A DNA stretch of 64,000 nucleotides from Aristolochia californica (Eukaryota; Streptophyta; Magnoliopsida; Piperales; Aristolochiaceae): the NCBI GenBank assembly GCA_029961685.1, contig JARWKL010000012.1, positions 25,405,227-25,469,226 on the forward strand, in the 5' to 3' direction. How positions within the stretch are numbered: position 1 is the stretch's first letter; each line of letters begins with the position of its first letter. Of the stretch, positions 37,806 to 48,100 are shown piece by piece. The notes under the pieces were generated by a model. It had not been told where the DNA came from. It saw nothing but the letters and a program-made list of their open reading frames with translations, and ran no database searches. A program made the translations under genes and the position numbers.

Positions 37806-40412
37806 CATTTTGTATCAGAGCAGTGCCTCTCTGATGGCTTCATTTTCGTTGAGAATTTTTTTTTTTTTGAGCGACGCTCTGTGCTCTCTGCGCGTCGGCC
37901 GGCGATTCGAGACCCGGCACCGTGCGTCGGAATGTGCCAACGACGGACGGCTCCCATCGTCCGTCGCGTTCTTGGGCTTCTGCGTCGAAAGAACGGCGGT
38001 GGCCGGCGCGGGGTGCGCCACCGACGGCGGACGCCATCGAACGCCCCCTCTGCGCGTGGCTGGAGGTTGAAGACGACCTCCAGCGCAGAAAAAAAAAATT
38101 AAATTAAATTATAAGGTAGTTTTATTTAAATAACGAATCGCCGATTCGAGGGGTTGAGTCGACCTGACTCGCTAGTTCCAAGTTGGTCAAAGAAGAAGCC
38201 GAGCCGACTCGTTTCACAAAAAGTAATTTTTGTGCAAGCGGAGATTCGAACACGTGCGCCTGGCTTTCAGCAACAGAGACCATTAGACCATCTGGCCTTT
38301 ATATGTTATCATTAGATACATATGATATATAATTATATCTCTGTAAAATTATTATATTTGTTTTTTATGCAATTTATATTTTAATTCATATGAATTAAAT
38401 AATTTTACATGCACATATACTATGCATATTTTATCAAATTTTCAATTGTGAAAAACTTTATTTGGTTTTTATGCATATTTTAGGTTAACCTAAATATAAG
38501 AAATTAATAATTGACATCAATTTTAGTCAATTATTTTTATGTTATATTTTTTGTATACATTTGAATAATTAAGTAATTGTTATAATATTCATAATCATGA
38601 AAATGTCTAGTGATATTAAGTTTAGTCACATAAAGTTAATGACATAAAAAATTATGATTAATCATAGAGATATAATAATTTAACCCCACAAGGTAAATGT
38701 TATATTTAAGTGATTAATCAGGATGGGAAATAAATATTAAAAAAAAATATTCTATTTGCCGATAGACCTAGGATATTTCTTTATAAACAAATTTTTGGGT
38801 CCATCATAAAGAGACATAATCCGCTTATGTGTTATAATTTATACCCATATGAAATATTATAATTACACGCTGATTTATTTATTTGAATTATTTACATGGG
38901 TAAATATTCAAAAAATTTGCTTCATTATATGTTTATTAAGCGTGTTGTCTATTTTGCAATTATTTAAACTTTGTCTGTCCCAAACTTTGATTCATCTATT
39001 ATTCCATTAAAATGAGAGAATTATATTGAGTGGAAGGAAAAAATTCTCCTGTTATTGGGGTGCATAGATCTTGACTGGGCACTTCAAGTGGATGAACCTC
39101 CAAATCTCATGGAATCCAATACCCAAATTGTGATAACATCATTTGAACTTTGGGAGTGATCCAATTGATTAAGTTTGATGTTTATGAAGTCTCAAGAAGA
39201 GTATCCATGGATCCATTCCTTATTGTGCAAAAAAACAAATGAATCTCTTCAAGCCATTCAGGAACAGTTTGAGGCTTTCGACAAGGCATTAGCGAGCACC
39301 CTGATAACCCAAATGTGTTCCATAAAATTTATGGACACCAAGGGTATGCATGAGCACATCAAACAAATGCGGGATATGGCCACAAGACTAAAATCGAAGG
39401 AGATTGAGATGTTCGAGTCATTTTTGGTCCACTTCATCCTTAACTCACTTTTGTCTAAATATGTACCCTTCAAAATATCGTATAACACACCTAAAGAGAA
39501 ATGGTCAATTAATGAACTTTTGACCATGTGTGTACAAGAGGAAGGGAGGCTGAATCAGGAGAGGATCAAAAGTATGCTTTTGATTACTTGTGGCCAGAAA
39601 CCTTTTAAGAAATGGAAGGGAAAAATGCCTCTTAATAAAACATTTAAGGGCAATGTCAAATATTTCTTTTGCAAGAAAAAAATGACATATAAAGAAAACT
39701 TATCCCAAATTTAAACTTTGGCTTGAAAAGAAAAATAATCTTATATCCTCAATGTGTTTCAAATCTAATAAGACTCATGTTTCTTATAACACTCGGTGGA
39801 TTGATCCTGGTACTACAATCCATGTTGCCAACACTGTGCAAGACTTCTTGAACCAACGAAAACCTATGCAAAGTGAATGCTCCATCTATTCAGGAAACAA
39901 GATGGGTTCACATGTGGAGGCGGTTGGAACTTACAGACTTGTCCTCAATACTAGCTTTGTATTAAACCTTGAAAGAATATTCTATGTTCCATTTTTTTCT
40001 AGAAATCTTATCTTAGTTTCCAGATTTTCGCCATTTGGATTCAATTTTAATTTCCTTGGACCTTCAATTGTACAAAGACCATGTTCTTGTTGGAAATGGA
40101 ATTTTAGAAGAAGGATTATTCAAACTTATTTTAAACCCTACCTTTGATTGCAGTCTTACTACTGTGTATGATATTAATATTCGCATTAAGAATAGTATTA
40201 TAAATTGGAAATCCTCCATGTCGTGGCATAGGAGATTAACTTATATCTCCATTGATAGAATTAAAAGATTAGTAAATGATAGAGTTTTTGAGGCTCTTGA
40301 TTTTACTGATTTTAGTGCATGTGTGGATTGCATTAAAGGAAAACAAACTAACAAGTATAAGAAAGATGCCATGAGGACTTCTAATGTTTTAAAAATAATA
40401 CACATTGATATT
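37806..40412 (+). mobile_element. Truncated Ty1/Copia element between direct repeats
   Basis: Begins with a degenerate Met-tRNA primer site (tgtatcagagc, near 37810), then a GC-rich leader (37870-38090), an AT-rich stretch, and gag/pol remains: gag from about 38990 (YIEWKEKILLLLG; best open part 39175-39714), then a protease-like frame (39752-40147) and the GAG-pre-integrase zone (WHRRLTYISIDRIKR...CVDCIKGKQ, up to 40428). Frames are broken by stops and shifts. Integrase core, reverse transcriptase, RNase H and both LTRs are missing. The ends do not look like LTR insertion ends; they abut two copies of a ~200-bp host sequence. Confidence 0.8.
38234..38297 (-). repeat. tRNA-like Pol III box A/box B sequence
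   Basis: On the minus strand TGGTCTAATGG (38280-38290) fits box A and GTTCGAATC (38243-38251) fits box B, about 30 bases apart. The acceptor ends do not pair, so it is not a working tRNA. It may be a SINE scrap or a tRNA-derived piece carried in the Copia leader. Confidence 0.4.
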
Positions 40413-40625
40413 GGTTGTGTTCGAGTTTAATATTGTTGAATACGGTATAAGTAACGTTCAATTAGTTAGGATTTTCTTAACTGAATATCACCAAAGGTTT
40501 GCTTGAACAAGTCAACATTTGAAGAGGGCTATTCGGATTTTGAAAATCCAATCAAGGGCAACCAAATCTATAGGAAGCAGAGAGGTGCAATCAAGTAGCG
40601 GTTCATAATGATGATGCAAGTCGAT
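40413..40625 (+). repeat. ~200-bp direct repeat, copy 2
   Basis: Second copy of the 37594-37805 repeat, beginning at tggttgtgttcgagttta. Unlike copy 1 it runs on without a break into more DA2-derived sequence. Most differences from copy 1 are C-to-T or G-to-A in this copy, as expected from methylated-cytosine decay. Confidence 0.9.
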
Positions 40626-41115
40626 TACAAGAGGTCCGCTTGTTGATCATGTCTCACAACTCCTCCTTACTTCGAGAGCTTCCAAGATTTTAATCCTCAT
40701 TATCTTGACGAATGCTTCATCTGTTTCTTCCCAGTTTGCAGTTTTTCGCAGTCAGATCCTCTTAACCACATACTTCTTTTTTTTCTTGTTCATTGTTGGT
40801 TTAAACATCGAAACCGAGAAGAAAGTAACAGAAAGAGAATAACTATCTCTGAAGGCTTTATTTATGTGGCACAATTTATTTTTGTCCCTTTCAAATGTTT
40901 GTTACTGTATTACTGTGTAACCAATTCATTTTGTGCAACTTTTTTATTTCGAGTTCATTTTTGTTAAGAAGGCCGATCTTCTTCATGGTATCGAGTTCCC
41001 TGATTTATCCATTTCATGTTCATTTTTACAATAGTTTAATTTCTTTGTCCTAGTTTGAATAACTTGATTTGTAGTAGGAAAGCAGTCTACAAGGTGAAGT
41101 TTTCAAGCCATTTTT
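40556..41115 (+). pseudogene. DA2-like relic (exons 1-3)
   Basis: Segments match the intact DA2 gene in order: 40556-40625 and 40617-40735 to exon 1 (gtcgattacaagagg; gaatgcttcatctgtttcttc, the coding DNA of ECFICFF), about 40985-41035 to the region before exon 2 (gagttccctgattt), and about 41055-41115 to exons 2-3 (tttgaataacttgatttgtag; gtgaag.tttcaa). The ATG is gone (gggcaacc instead of atgggtaacc), and several indels break the frame. Downstream DA2 exons are absent; repeats fill the space to the next tetraspanin. Confidence 0.75.
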
Positions 41116-41149
41116 ACTTTTGTATGATTTTGGATCCCTTGATGATTAA

Positions 41150-42360
41150 TGTGAAAGACCAAGATTAGTTGAAGAAGGAAGTAATGAGAGAGGGGAAAAG
41201 ATGAGAGAAAGAAGAAGAAGGAGAGAAAGAGTGGTTGGTTATGAGAAATAGAGAGTGAAAGAGGGAAGGAGGATTAGGATTAACTGACATGCCTAATCCT
41301 CCCCCTTAACATCTATTTGTAATATTGAATATGTCATAAATTACATCAATGCCCTTTACGTCAATAAGCGAGGAAAGAAACAAGAATTGAAGTCATTTTA
41401 CATCATTGCCACTATACTAGAGTTTCACCTTTCAACAATTATTTTTGACTTAGATGGGATTGACTCCTCCCACGTAATCAATTCCTACCGTAGACTCTTC
41501 AGTAGAGGAGTATTTTTATTTCAAAAGTTAATGTAACTTGGGGTTCGACTTATTTTAACCTTATGGGCTCGATTCCTATTAAGGGTCAACTTTTTTTTCT
41601 TTTCAAAGCTCATTGTATGGCTCCTTTTCCTCCTTTATATTGGAGGATTCAACTCTACTAAAGTCAACTCCTTTTTAAAAAATGGGTGAAGTTCCTTTAT
41701 TTATTTGCAAAAATTACACGTATAAGTCAATGTTAAGTGTCTGAGTTTGTTATCGTATATTAAAATTCGTGTACTTAGAGGAATCTTGAACCTCAATTTC
41801 AAAAGATAATAGTGTTAGGATCTCATCATTGCCATACACTTAAGAGCTATTTGGCAAATGCAATAAATGAGTACACCAGCCAAACTTTGGTAGTAGTAAT
41901 TGACACTATGATTAGATCAAGACACTGAAAGCACACATCAAAATCCTTACAACTTTTAATACTCATTAGCTAAGGTGCACATGTGGTGGGTTAAATAGGA
42001 AGGTGCCTACCCCAATCCTTAGGTTGCATTACATTATAGACAGTAAACTTTTTGAAAAGACATTAAGATTCAAAAAAAATACTTCCTTTAATGAATATAA
42101 GAATTTCTGCCGGAAAACTGAAAGATAACACTAAAATTCTGTTTCAGAGGTTTACCACTAAACCTTAATTTGATTCAGTAGTCATGGAGCTCCCCTTTTA
42201 AGTTCTCTTTTATTTTTTGAGGAATGATAACCTTCAAGCTACATATCAACGCTGTAATTTTGATGAGATAAGATTCTAATCTTGGTTAATTGCCCTTCGT
42301 ACGAGAGTTCAAGTTAATCCCTCCCAAAGTTAGTGCAAGAATTTGGAAAAATGGAGGACA
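41150..42360. other. Repeat-rich interval, no gene
   Basis: Starts with a GA-rich stretch (about 41165-41270) and continues as AT-rich DNA with many stops in all frames. It probably holds decayed transposable element sequence, but I could not assign a family. Confidence 0.4.
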
Positions 42361-42379
42361 TTAGTCCATCCTATTAAGA

Positions 42380-43025
42380 ATTTAATATCGACCGGGCTGA
42401 TCCCTCTTATATTCATGTTGCGCCTTCACTAATGCCTCAAAGTTTTAGCGCAATTGGTTTCAATTAGTGAATGAGCAACATGAATATAAGAGGGATCGGC
42501 CCGGTTGATATTAAATTTTCAACACTCTCCTGCACGTTGTCATTTGTGGCTCATGGAAACAGATGGGAGCGAGACTCGAACTCGGGACCAACCTTGCTCT
42601 AATATCAAATTAAATTTGGGTTGAAGACCTTATCCTAAAATGACTAGCCACTCAGTATGTGAGCCTCCACCTAAATTATCCACTTGTAGAGCCACAAAAG
42701 ATAGCGGGCCTACACGTAAGGGGGAGTGTTAAGAAATAGTCCCACATGGATTAGTGGATACAAAGATCTTGAGTTTATTAGTTGGGAAAAAGGTTTCCTA
42801 AGTGAATAGTGATTTTAGGGTAAGGCCTTCGACCCAAATTTAACTTGGTATCAGAGTAAGGTTGGTCCCGAGTTCGAGTCTCGCTCCCACCTGTTTCCAC
42901 GAGCCACAAATGACAACGTCCGGGGGAGTGTTGAGAATTTAATATCGACCGGACCGATTCCTCTTATATTTATGTTACGCCTTCACTAATGCCTTGAAGT
43001 TTTAGCGCAACTGGTTTCAATACAT
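42380..43025. mobile_element. Inverted pair of miniature LTR elements
   Basis: The right half on the plus strand shows a purine tract (42716-42726, gtaagggggag), an LTR of about 118 bp (42727-42844, TGTTAAGAAATAG...), a primer site TGGTATCAGAGT (42846-42857), a short internal piece with gagttcgagtctc, another purine tract (cgggggag, 42921-42928) and the start of a different LTR (TGTTGAGAATTTAATATCG, from 42929). The left half (about 42520-42640) is the reverse complement of the same order: LTR end, TGATATTAGAGC, internal piece, purine tract, LTR start. The arms are roughly 220-260 bp. 42380-42520 contains a further internal palindrome (cctcttatattcatgttg / caacatgaatataagagg). This is a nested inverted TRIM arrangement; exact history unresolved. 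Confidence 0.65.
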
Positions 43026-43424
43026 TCTTCACTATTATATGGTTGCACATAAATAGTATAGCTTTGTTATGTTTTTATTTTGTGTACTTTATGATTTGTG
43101 GTTTTTCATATTTGCCTTGTTTTGTTTCCTCAATGTTTGAACCCCTTCAATAAATTCTCTTCTTATTGTTCTAAAAAAAAATGTAGTACTGTCACATGGA
43201 TTGTAATTTGACGAGTATCTCCACTACCAATGGACGCTATCCTAAATTTACCTTCGGCAGCACCATCAGAAACAGAATCAGAGATCAGCTAACAAAAATT
43301 CGTAGAGAACTCATCAACAAAAACCGTCAATATTCACAGGAAGAGTAATAAAAGAAGCTAAACAGTGAAACTAGAAGAAACGCAAACAGACTCGATACTT
43401 GCAAATTTCAACGATCTGCAAACC

Positions 43425-44427
43425 TTACGTTTTCTGTTTATCTGCCACATTTGCGACGAAAATCAAAACATGGGTACAGATGAGGAGCACTGCCATTAGA
43501 ACGAGGAAGATACCCAGGCGTTTCCATCTCTGCTGGAGGGTTCTTAAGAATCCCTGTTTGCAAGCTTCGCAGTCGTAACAGAGTTTGTTCTGTGCGTTGT
43601 CCCATGTGCTACAGTCCCCGCCTAAGACAGACGTTGATGCATAGTTGAGCTCCTGGTACTCTTTGCTTTTCCTTGTGTTGATCCAACAGGTCGCGTTCAC
43701 GTACTGCATCCCGCAGAAAGATGGAGGCTTGCAGCAGCCAGACTGCCATAAGCAACAAACCATGAATTGTTATTCTCGTTGGTAACTAATTAAGAGTTTG
43801 TTCTGATATGGTGCAATGCGATTGAGCTCGCGCAAAAGATGAATGATATCCGCTCTGGTAAACAGTATTGGGGCTTACCTCTATCAGTGACAGCTTTTCC
43901 GTACTGAACTCGTAGGATGTTAGCCCCATCGTTCTGGAGCCCAGTTCAGCGCAGGTCAGAGTGTCATACAAGCAAGTCTTTATATCATTCCAATAAACAG
44001 ACTGACCAATTCTGAGTTTGAGCCACATGGGCGAGTCCGGCATTGCTCGGCTTTCTATTTTATAGGCACCGATCAGGGCAAATCCCACAATGAACATGAT
44101 CATGAGCGGGATCATCACCGCCAAGAGACCCAGCATGAGACAACGGGAGCCATAGTAGATCACCAGGTTGATGATAATAAATATGAGAATCATAGCGACT
44201 CCGATCACGAGTCGCATCTCCGGCACTCGCAGAAGACCCTCGCAGTCATAGTTTCGCATGTAGAGCAATGATATCCCAGCGGCGAGCACCGGAAGGGAGA
44301 GGATGAAGCATAATATGTTCAGTATTCCAGCCACTCTCTTCATTTTGTCAGACACTCGTGACTGCTTTGGAGCTTCAACTTGAGGCTTTGGTTCAGCTGG
44401 TTGTTGCCGGGCACTGTTTTCTTCCAT
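43425..44427 (-). CDS. Tetraspanin, paralogue of the 36.4-kb gene
   Basis: Two exons on the minus strand, 44427-43879 and 43742-43425; 288 aa. It is clearly a duplicate of the tetraspanin at 36449-37558: same intron position, near-identical membrane helices (FILSLPVLAAGISLLY, VIGVAMILIFIIINLVIYY), the same GCCKPPSFCGMQYVNATCW loop and the same LQQRWKRLGIFL approach to helix four. The N terminus is about 27 residues shorter, lacking most of the Pro-rich insert. The 3' flanks (about 43230-43424 and 36250-36448) are also alignable, so the duplication covered more than the coding region. Frames and splice sites are intact, so it may be functional. Confidence 0.9.
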
Positions 44428-45122
44428 AATACGGGGGTAATCAAGAGTTAGTTTTTCTTCTCCTTGTTGAGAGAGGCTTAATATAGTAAGATGGCATGGA
44501 ATGAGTAGAGTTGGACTAGTTATTTATCGAATGCTTGGAGGCGGATCAGATGAGTATTTTTCGCCGGAAAGGTACGCAGGTATGGGGACTTAGTCAAACT
44601 AAAGATGAACTAAACCTCTGGATTCTGGTTTTGGAAACATGGATTGGTCGGATCTCATGCACTAGCAAATCCTTTGTCCAAACCAACCCTTAAAATGCAC
44701 TAGCAATACTTTTGGGCTGGATCTGAGTTTAGATTTTTGTTGTTGTTTATATTCGGTAGTATTAACTACACTGAGTTTTTTACTGTGTAAACCTGAAATT
44801 GGGTGAATTTAGGCATTGGATTGAACTACGTTTAGATCGAGTCCATTCTTTAATGGATTGAGCGACTCGATCTGGCCCGGCGATGGGCCTAATTGCAAGG
44901 TCCACTATTTACGTTTTACATATTAAGTATTTTACTAAAAATACTTGGTCGGTGATAACTGGTTACTCGCGCGATTTTTACTCACCAATGAAGAAGAGTC
45001 TGTTGCACACGTACGAGAAATGTAAGGGGACTCTCTTCTTTAGCGTCGACCCCCCCCGCCCTTGTGGACGAGTCATCTGGTGCTCAGTTTCTTCGTTTTA
45101 GCGTTGCGTGGATCGATCCACA
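44428..45122. other. Intergenic, tetraspanin to COX6b
   Basis: Divergent promoter region for the tetraspanin (leftward) and COX6b (rightward). No obvious TATA box close to the COX6b ATG. A run of C (cccccccccgccc) lies at about 45048-45062. Confidence 0.45.
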
Positions 45123-48100
45123 ATGGCGGAGGTAAGTTCATCTCACCCAAATCTATTCTCTTCTCCCGTCTCACTTCATCTGTAATCATCGTAGCCTTGC
45201 CTTCTACCGATTATTGTGTTCTTCTGCACATGTTTAAAGTCTTATTGGAAATTATGACCTGGCTGGTCATTGTGGAAATTGACTTTTCTCTTCTATTAGA
45301 GTTGACAGAGTATAGTCCTCGAAGGTTTACATTTATTTTCTGGAGATTCAGGATTTAAAGATCTGGTTGTCATTCCTTACCTATTAATCAATTCCTTGGT
45401 ACAACCTGCACTTTGAGAGGCTTCTATTATACCGCCGATCAGCAATAACAAGATCATCACAACAATACCTATCCATGTTCCTCTTTCTGAGACATATTTT
45501 GGGATGTTTTTTTCTGCTTTAATGTGTCTAAAGATCATTTGAAACGGGGGTTCAAGTTATTTCTGAGTTGTATACCTAGACCTGATTTCGATTTTTACGA
45601 GGATGGACTCTGCTCAGTGTATAAATTATGAATGTAGCTGCACGGTTGAGTTGTTCTTACTCTCTGGTTTCTAATATTTTCTTGCTAGGACCTTTCTTCT
45701 ATACGCTGAGGTTTTCTTTTCCCACTTTCTATGAGAAGTATGACTATACATCATATGTCCTCCTTCCTTGAAGATTCCGTTAATTCTGTTCTTTTAGAAT
45801 TAATTCTTTCTGGAGCTTTGCACTTGATGCATATGTATGGTTTTAATTTTGTATCAAGATATTATGGTGGCTCTTTTTATGCACGAAGATGAATGTATTG
45901 GACCATTCATGAGATCTACACTCACTGAATTAGATAAAAAATATTTTTTATGCTACATACCCCTCTATCTAGTAATTTAGAGTATCGGAGATAGTTTGGA
46001 GTATAATTGTTTTGGTTACAGTTTTTAAGCATCTTTTGGAACTGAAGTTGGTTCATGTGAAGGCTTCCATTGAGTGCATATTATTAGGTCTTTGTTTTAA
46101 TTTGTAATATCTGCCGACATCCTTGAAAGACAGTCAGTATAACAGAATCCTAGACGTTGGAAAATGGAAGAGATTTTCAACTGAAAAGACTTGCAACTGT
46201 GGGGTTGCTTTGGTGCAAAATCGTATATGTCAATTTCAACTACATTGCTTTGGAGCAATTGTTCCCATATTTGTCATAACCTCTCCAATAGGTATGGGTG
46301 CGGTGAAGTCTTACTGGGGCAGCATTTTGACAAATCTTCTATTGATTTAGTCTTTTTGAATATCAATTGGGGTATATTGGCCTGGAGTGTAATGGTGAGC
46401 TTCAATTGGTTGCTATATGAGAATACTGCCCCACCTCTTGCTAATAGCACTGAAGTTAGTGTTCCTCCATAACATCTTGATGTTTGACTATAAAAGATGT
46501 GTTTAAATTTACAGTATGGCTTCCCTCTACATTTTTTTTTTAAATTTCCGGAAATATTTTATTTGGAGTAGAAGAAAACTCCCAAAGGATGTCTAAAGGA
46601 TGGGAATTATGAAAAGCAACTCTCAAGGAAGAACTGGAGATGATAACTTACTAGCACATTGACTGGGTTGTCACTTTAGTGAAGTAGTACAGTAGGCAAT
46701 TTGAGTCAATCAAATATCATGAGGTCCAATACGTCTGGAGAGGCCGGTGGGGGAGATTACAAATTCTCATCAATGAAAGAGTATTGGTGGAGTTCCTTTA
46801 ACAAGGACTGAGTAATTGTTGAATTGACTTTTTCTTTGAATGTCCATACACCCCTTTTACGTAACGAGACTTGGGCTGAAGACATCAAACAAGAGAACCC
46901 ACCAACCCATGCACAACCCCCTCTCCCCCCCTCCAAAAACAAAATGAAGGTCTTGAAAGTACTATTAACATTTTCTTTGTGGTGCCATAGGATACCACCA
47001 CAATTGATAGGTCCCCACTGTGCTCCCACAGAGCTAAAACTGAAGTGTCAACGTGCTGGAAGTTACAATTAGGGCTCATAATGATTTGTCCTCTAGTGCT
47101 AAGGTCCAACTTCAAATTCCTTTAATATTCATGCCAGAGATCTCATTGACTACAGCATGCTTGATGAATGATTTTTCTCAAAGATGAATTTTATTGAATT
47201 TCAAACTTGTATTACTTTTCTCCCTTTGACTGGGTTCACTGAAATTATTTTGGAATAACATCAAAATCTATAATGGGCTTCTTTATCAGATTGAAATCAA
47301 AACTGCACCTGCGGATTTTCGGTTCCCCACAACAAATCAAACTAGGCACTGTTTTACTCGGTATATTGAGTACCACAGGTATGCTGACTTTTGAGTTAAT
47401 CGATGCTGTTTTCTTAGTTTGAATAACGATATATTAGCTTTCAGTGAGATTGATGCTGTTTCTTATTTCGTTTTTCCTGTTATTGTATTATACTGTATTT
47501 TGTACTTTGCAAATTACAGGTGTGTAGCGGCAAAAGGCGATGAGACAAGTGAATGTGAAAAGTTTGCTAAATACTACCGTTCCCTTTGCCCAGGAGAATG
47601 GGTTAGTGACTACACATATTTGTGCAATAGCTAATAAGGTTACTGTTTGATATTAAACTCTTTCTGATTTAACCCACCCTTCTCTCATTTTTCCTAGAGT
47701 AAGAATCTTGGTGTAACACTCTGAGGGAATCATATCTGTTATTTATAATCAACTTCCTGTTATTTAAAAAAAGGAATCAGGTTCTATTAAGTTGATTGAT
47801 TGAAGGTGGATAATCAAACTTAACTGAACTAGAAACATCTTTGCTTTGGTAATTAAGAGCTTTTCTCTTATAGAACCTAAAAAGATTGTATAGTTTTTAG
47901 TAATTTGTTTCAATGGATTTAGTAAATAACCTTGTCAAATAGTACTATAAAGGCTGGCCCCTAGATTTGTTTCCTCTGAATGTTATGTTATCTGGGATAT
48001 TACTTTCAGTTGGAATTCTTATTCAATTTTAGCTTGAAAGGTATATTTTCTTCATGAATCAAAAGTTAGATTTGGGTTTTTTTTTTCTCTGGGGGTGGGG

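Noticed and set aside
37786..38107. Overlapping plus and minus open frames near 38 kb
   Set aside because: Lie in the GC-rich leader of the truncated Copia element.
37594..40625. The ~200-bp direct repeats as LTRs of the truncated Copia element
   Set aside because: Both contain tetraspanin-upstream and DA2 exon 1 sequence, lack TG...CA ends, and are not followed by a proper PBS or preceded by a PPT in LTR positions.
45132..47289. A separate gene inside COX6b intron 1
   Set aside because: Small frames only, none with a domain, splice context or promoter.
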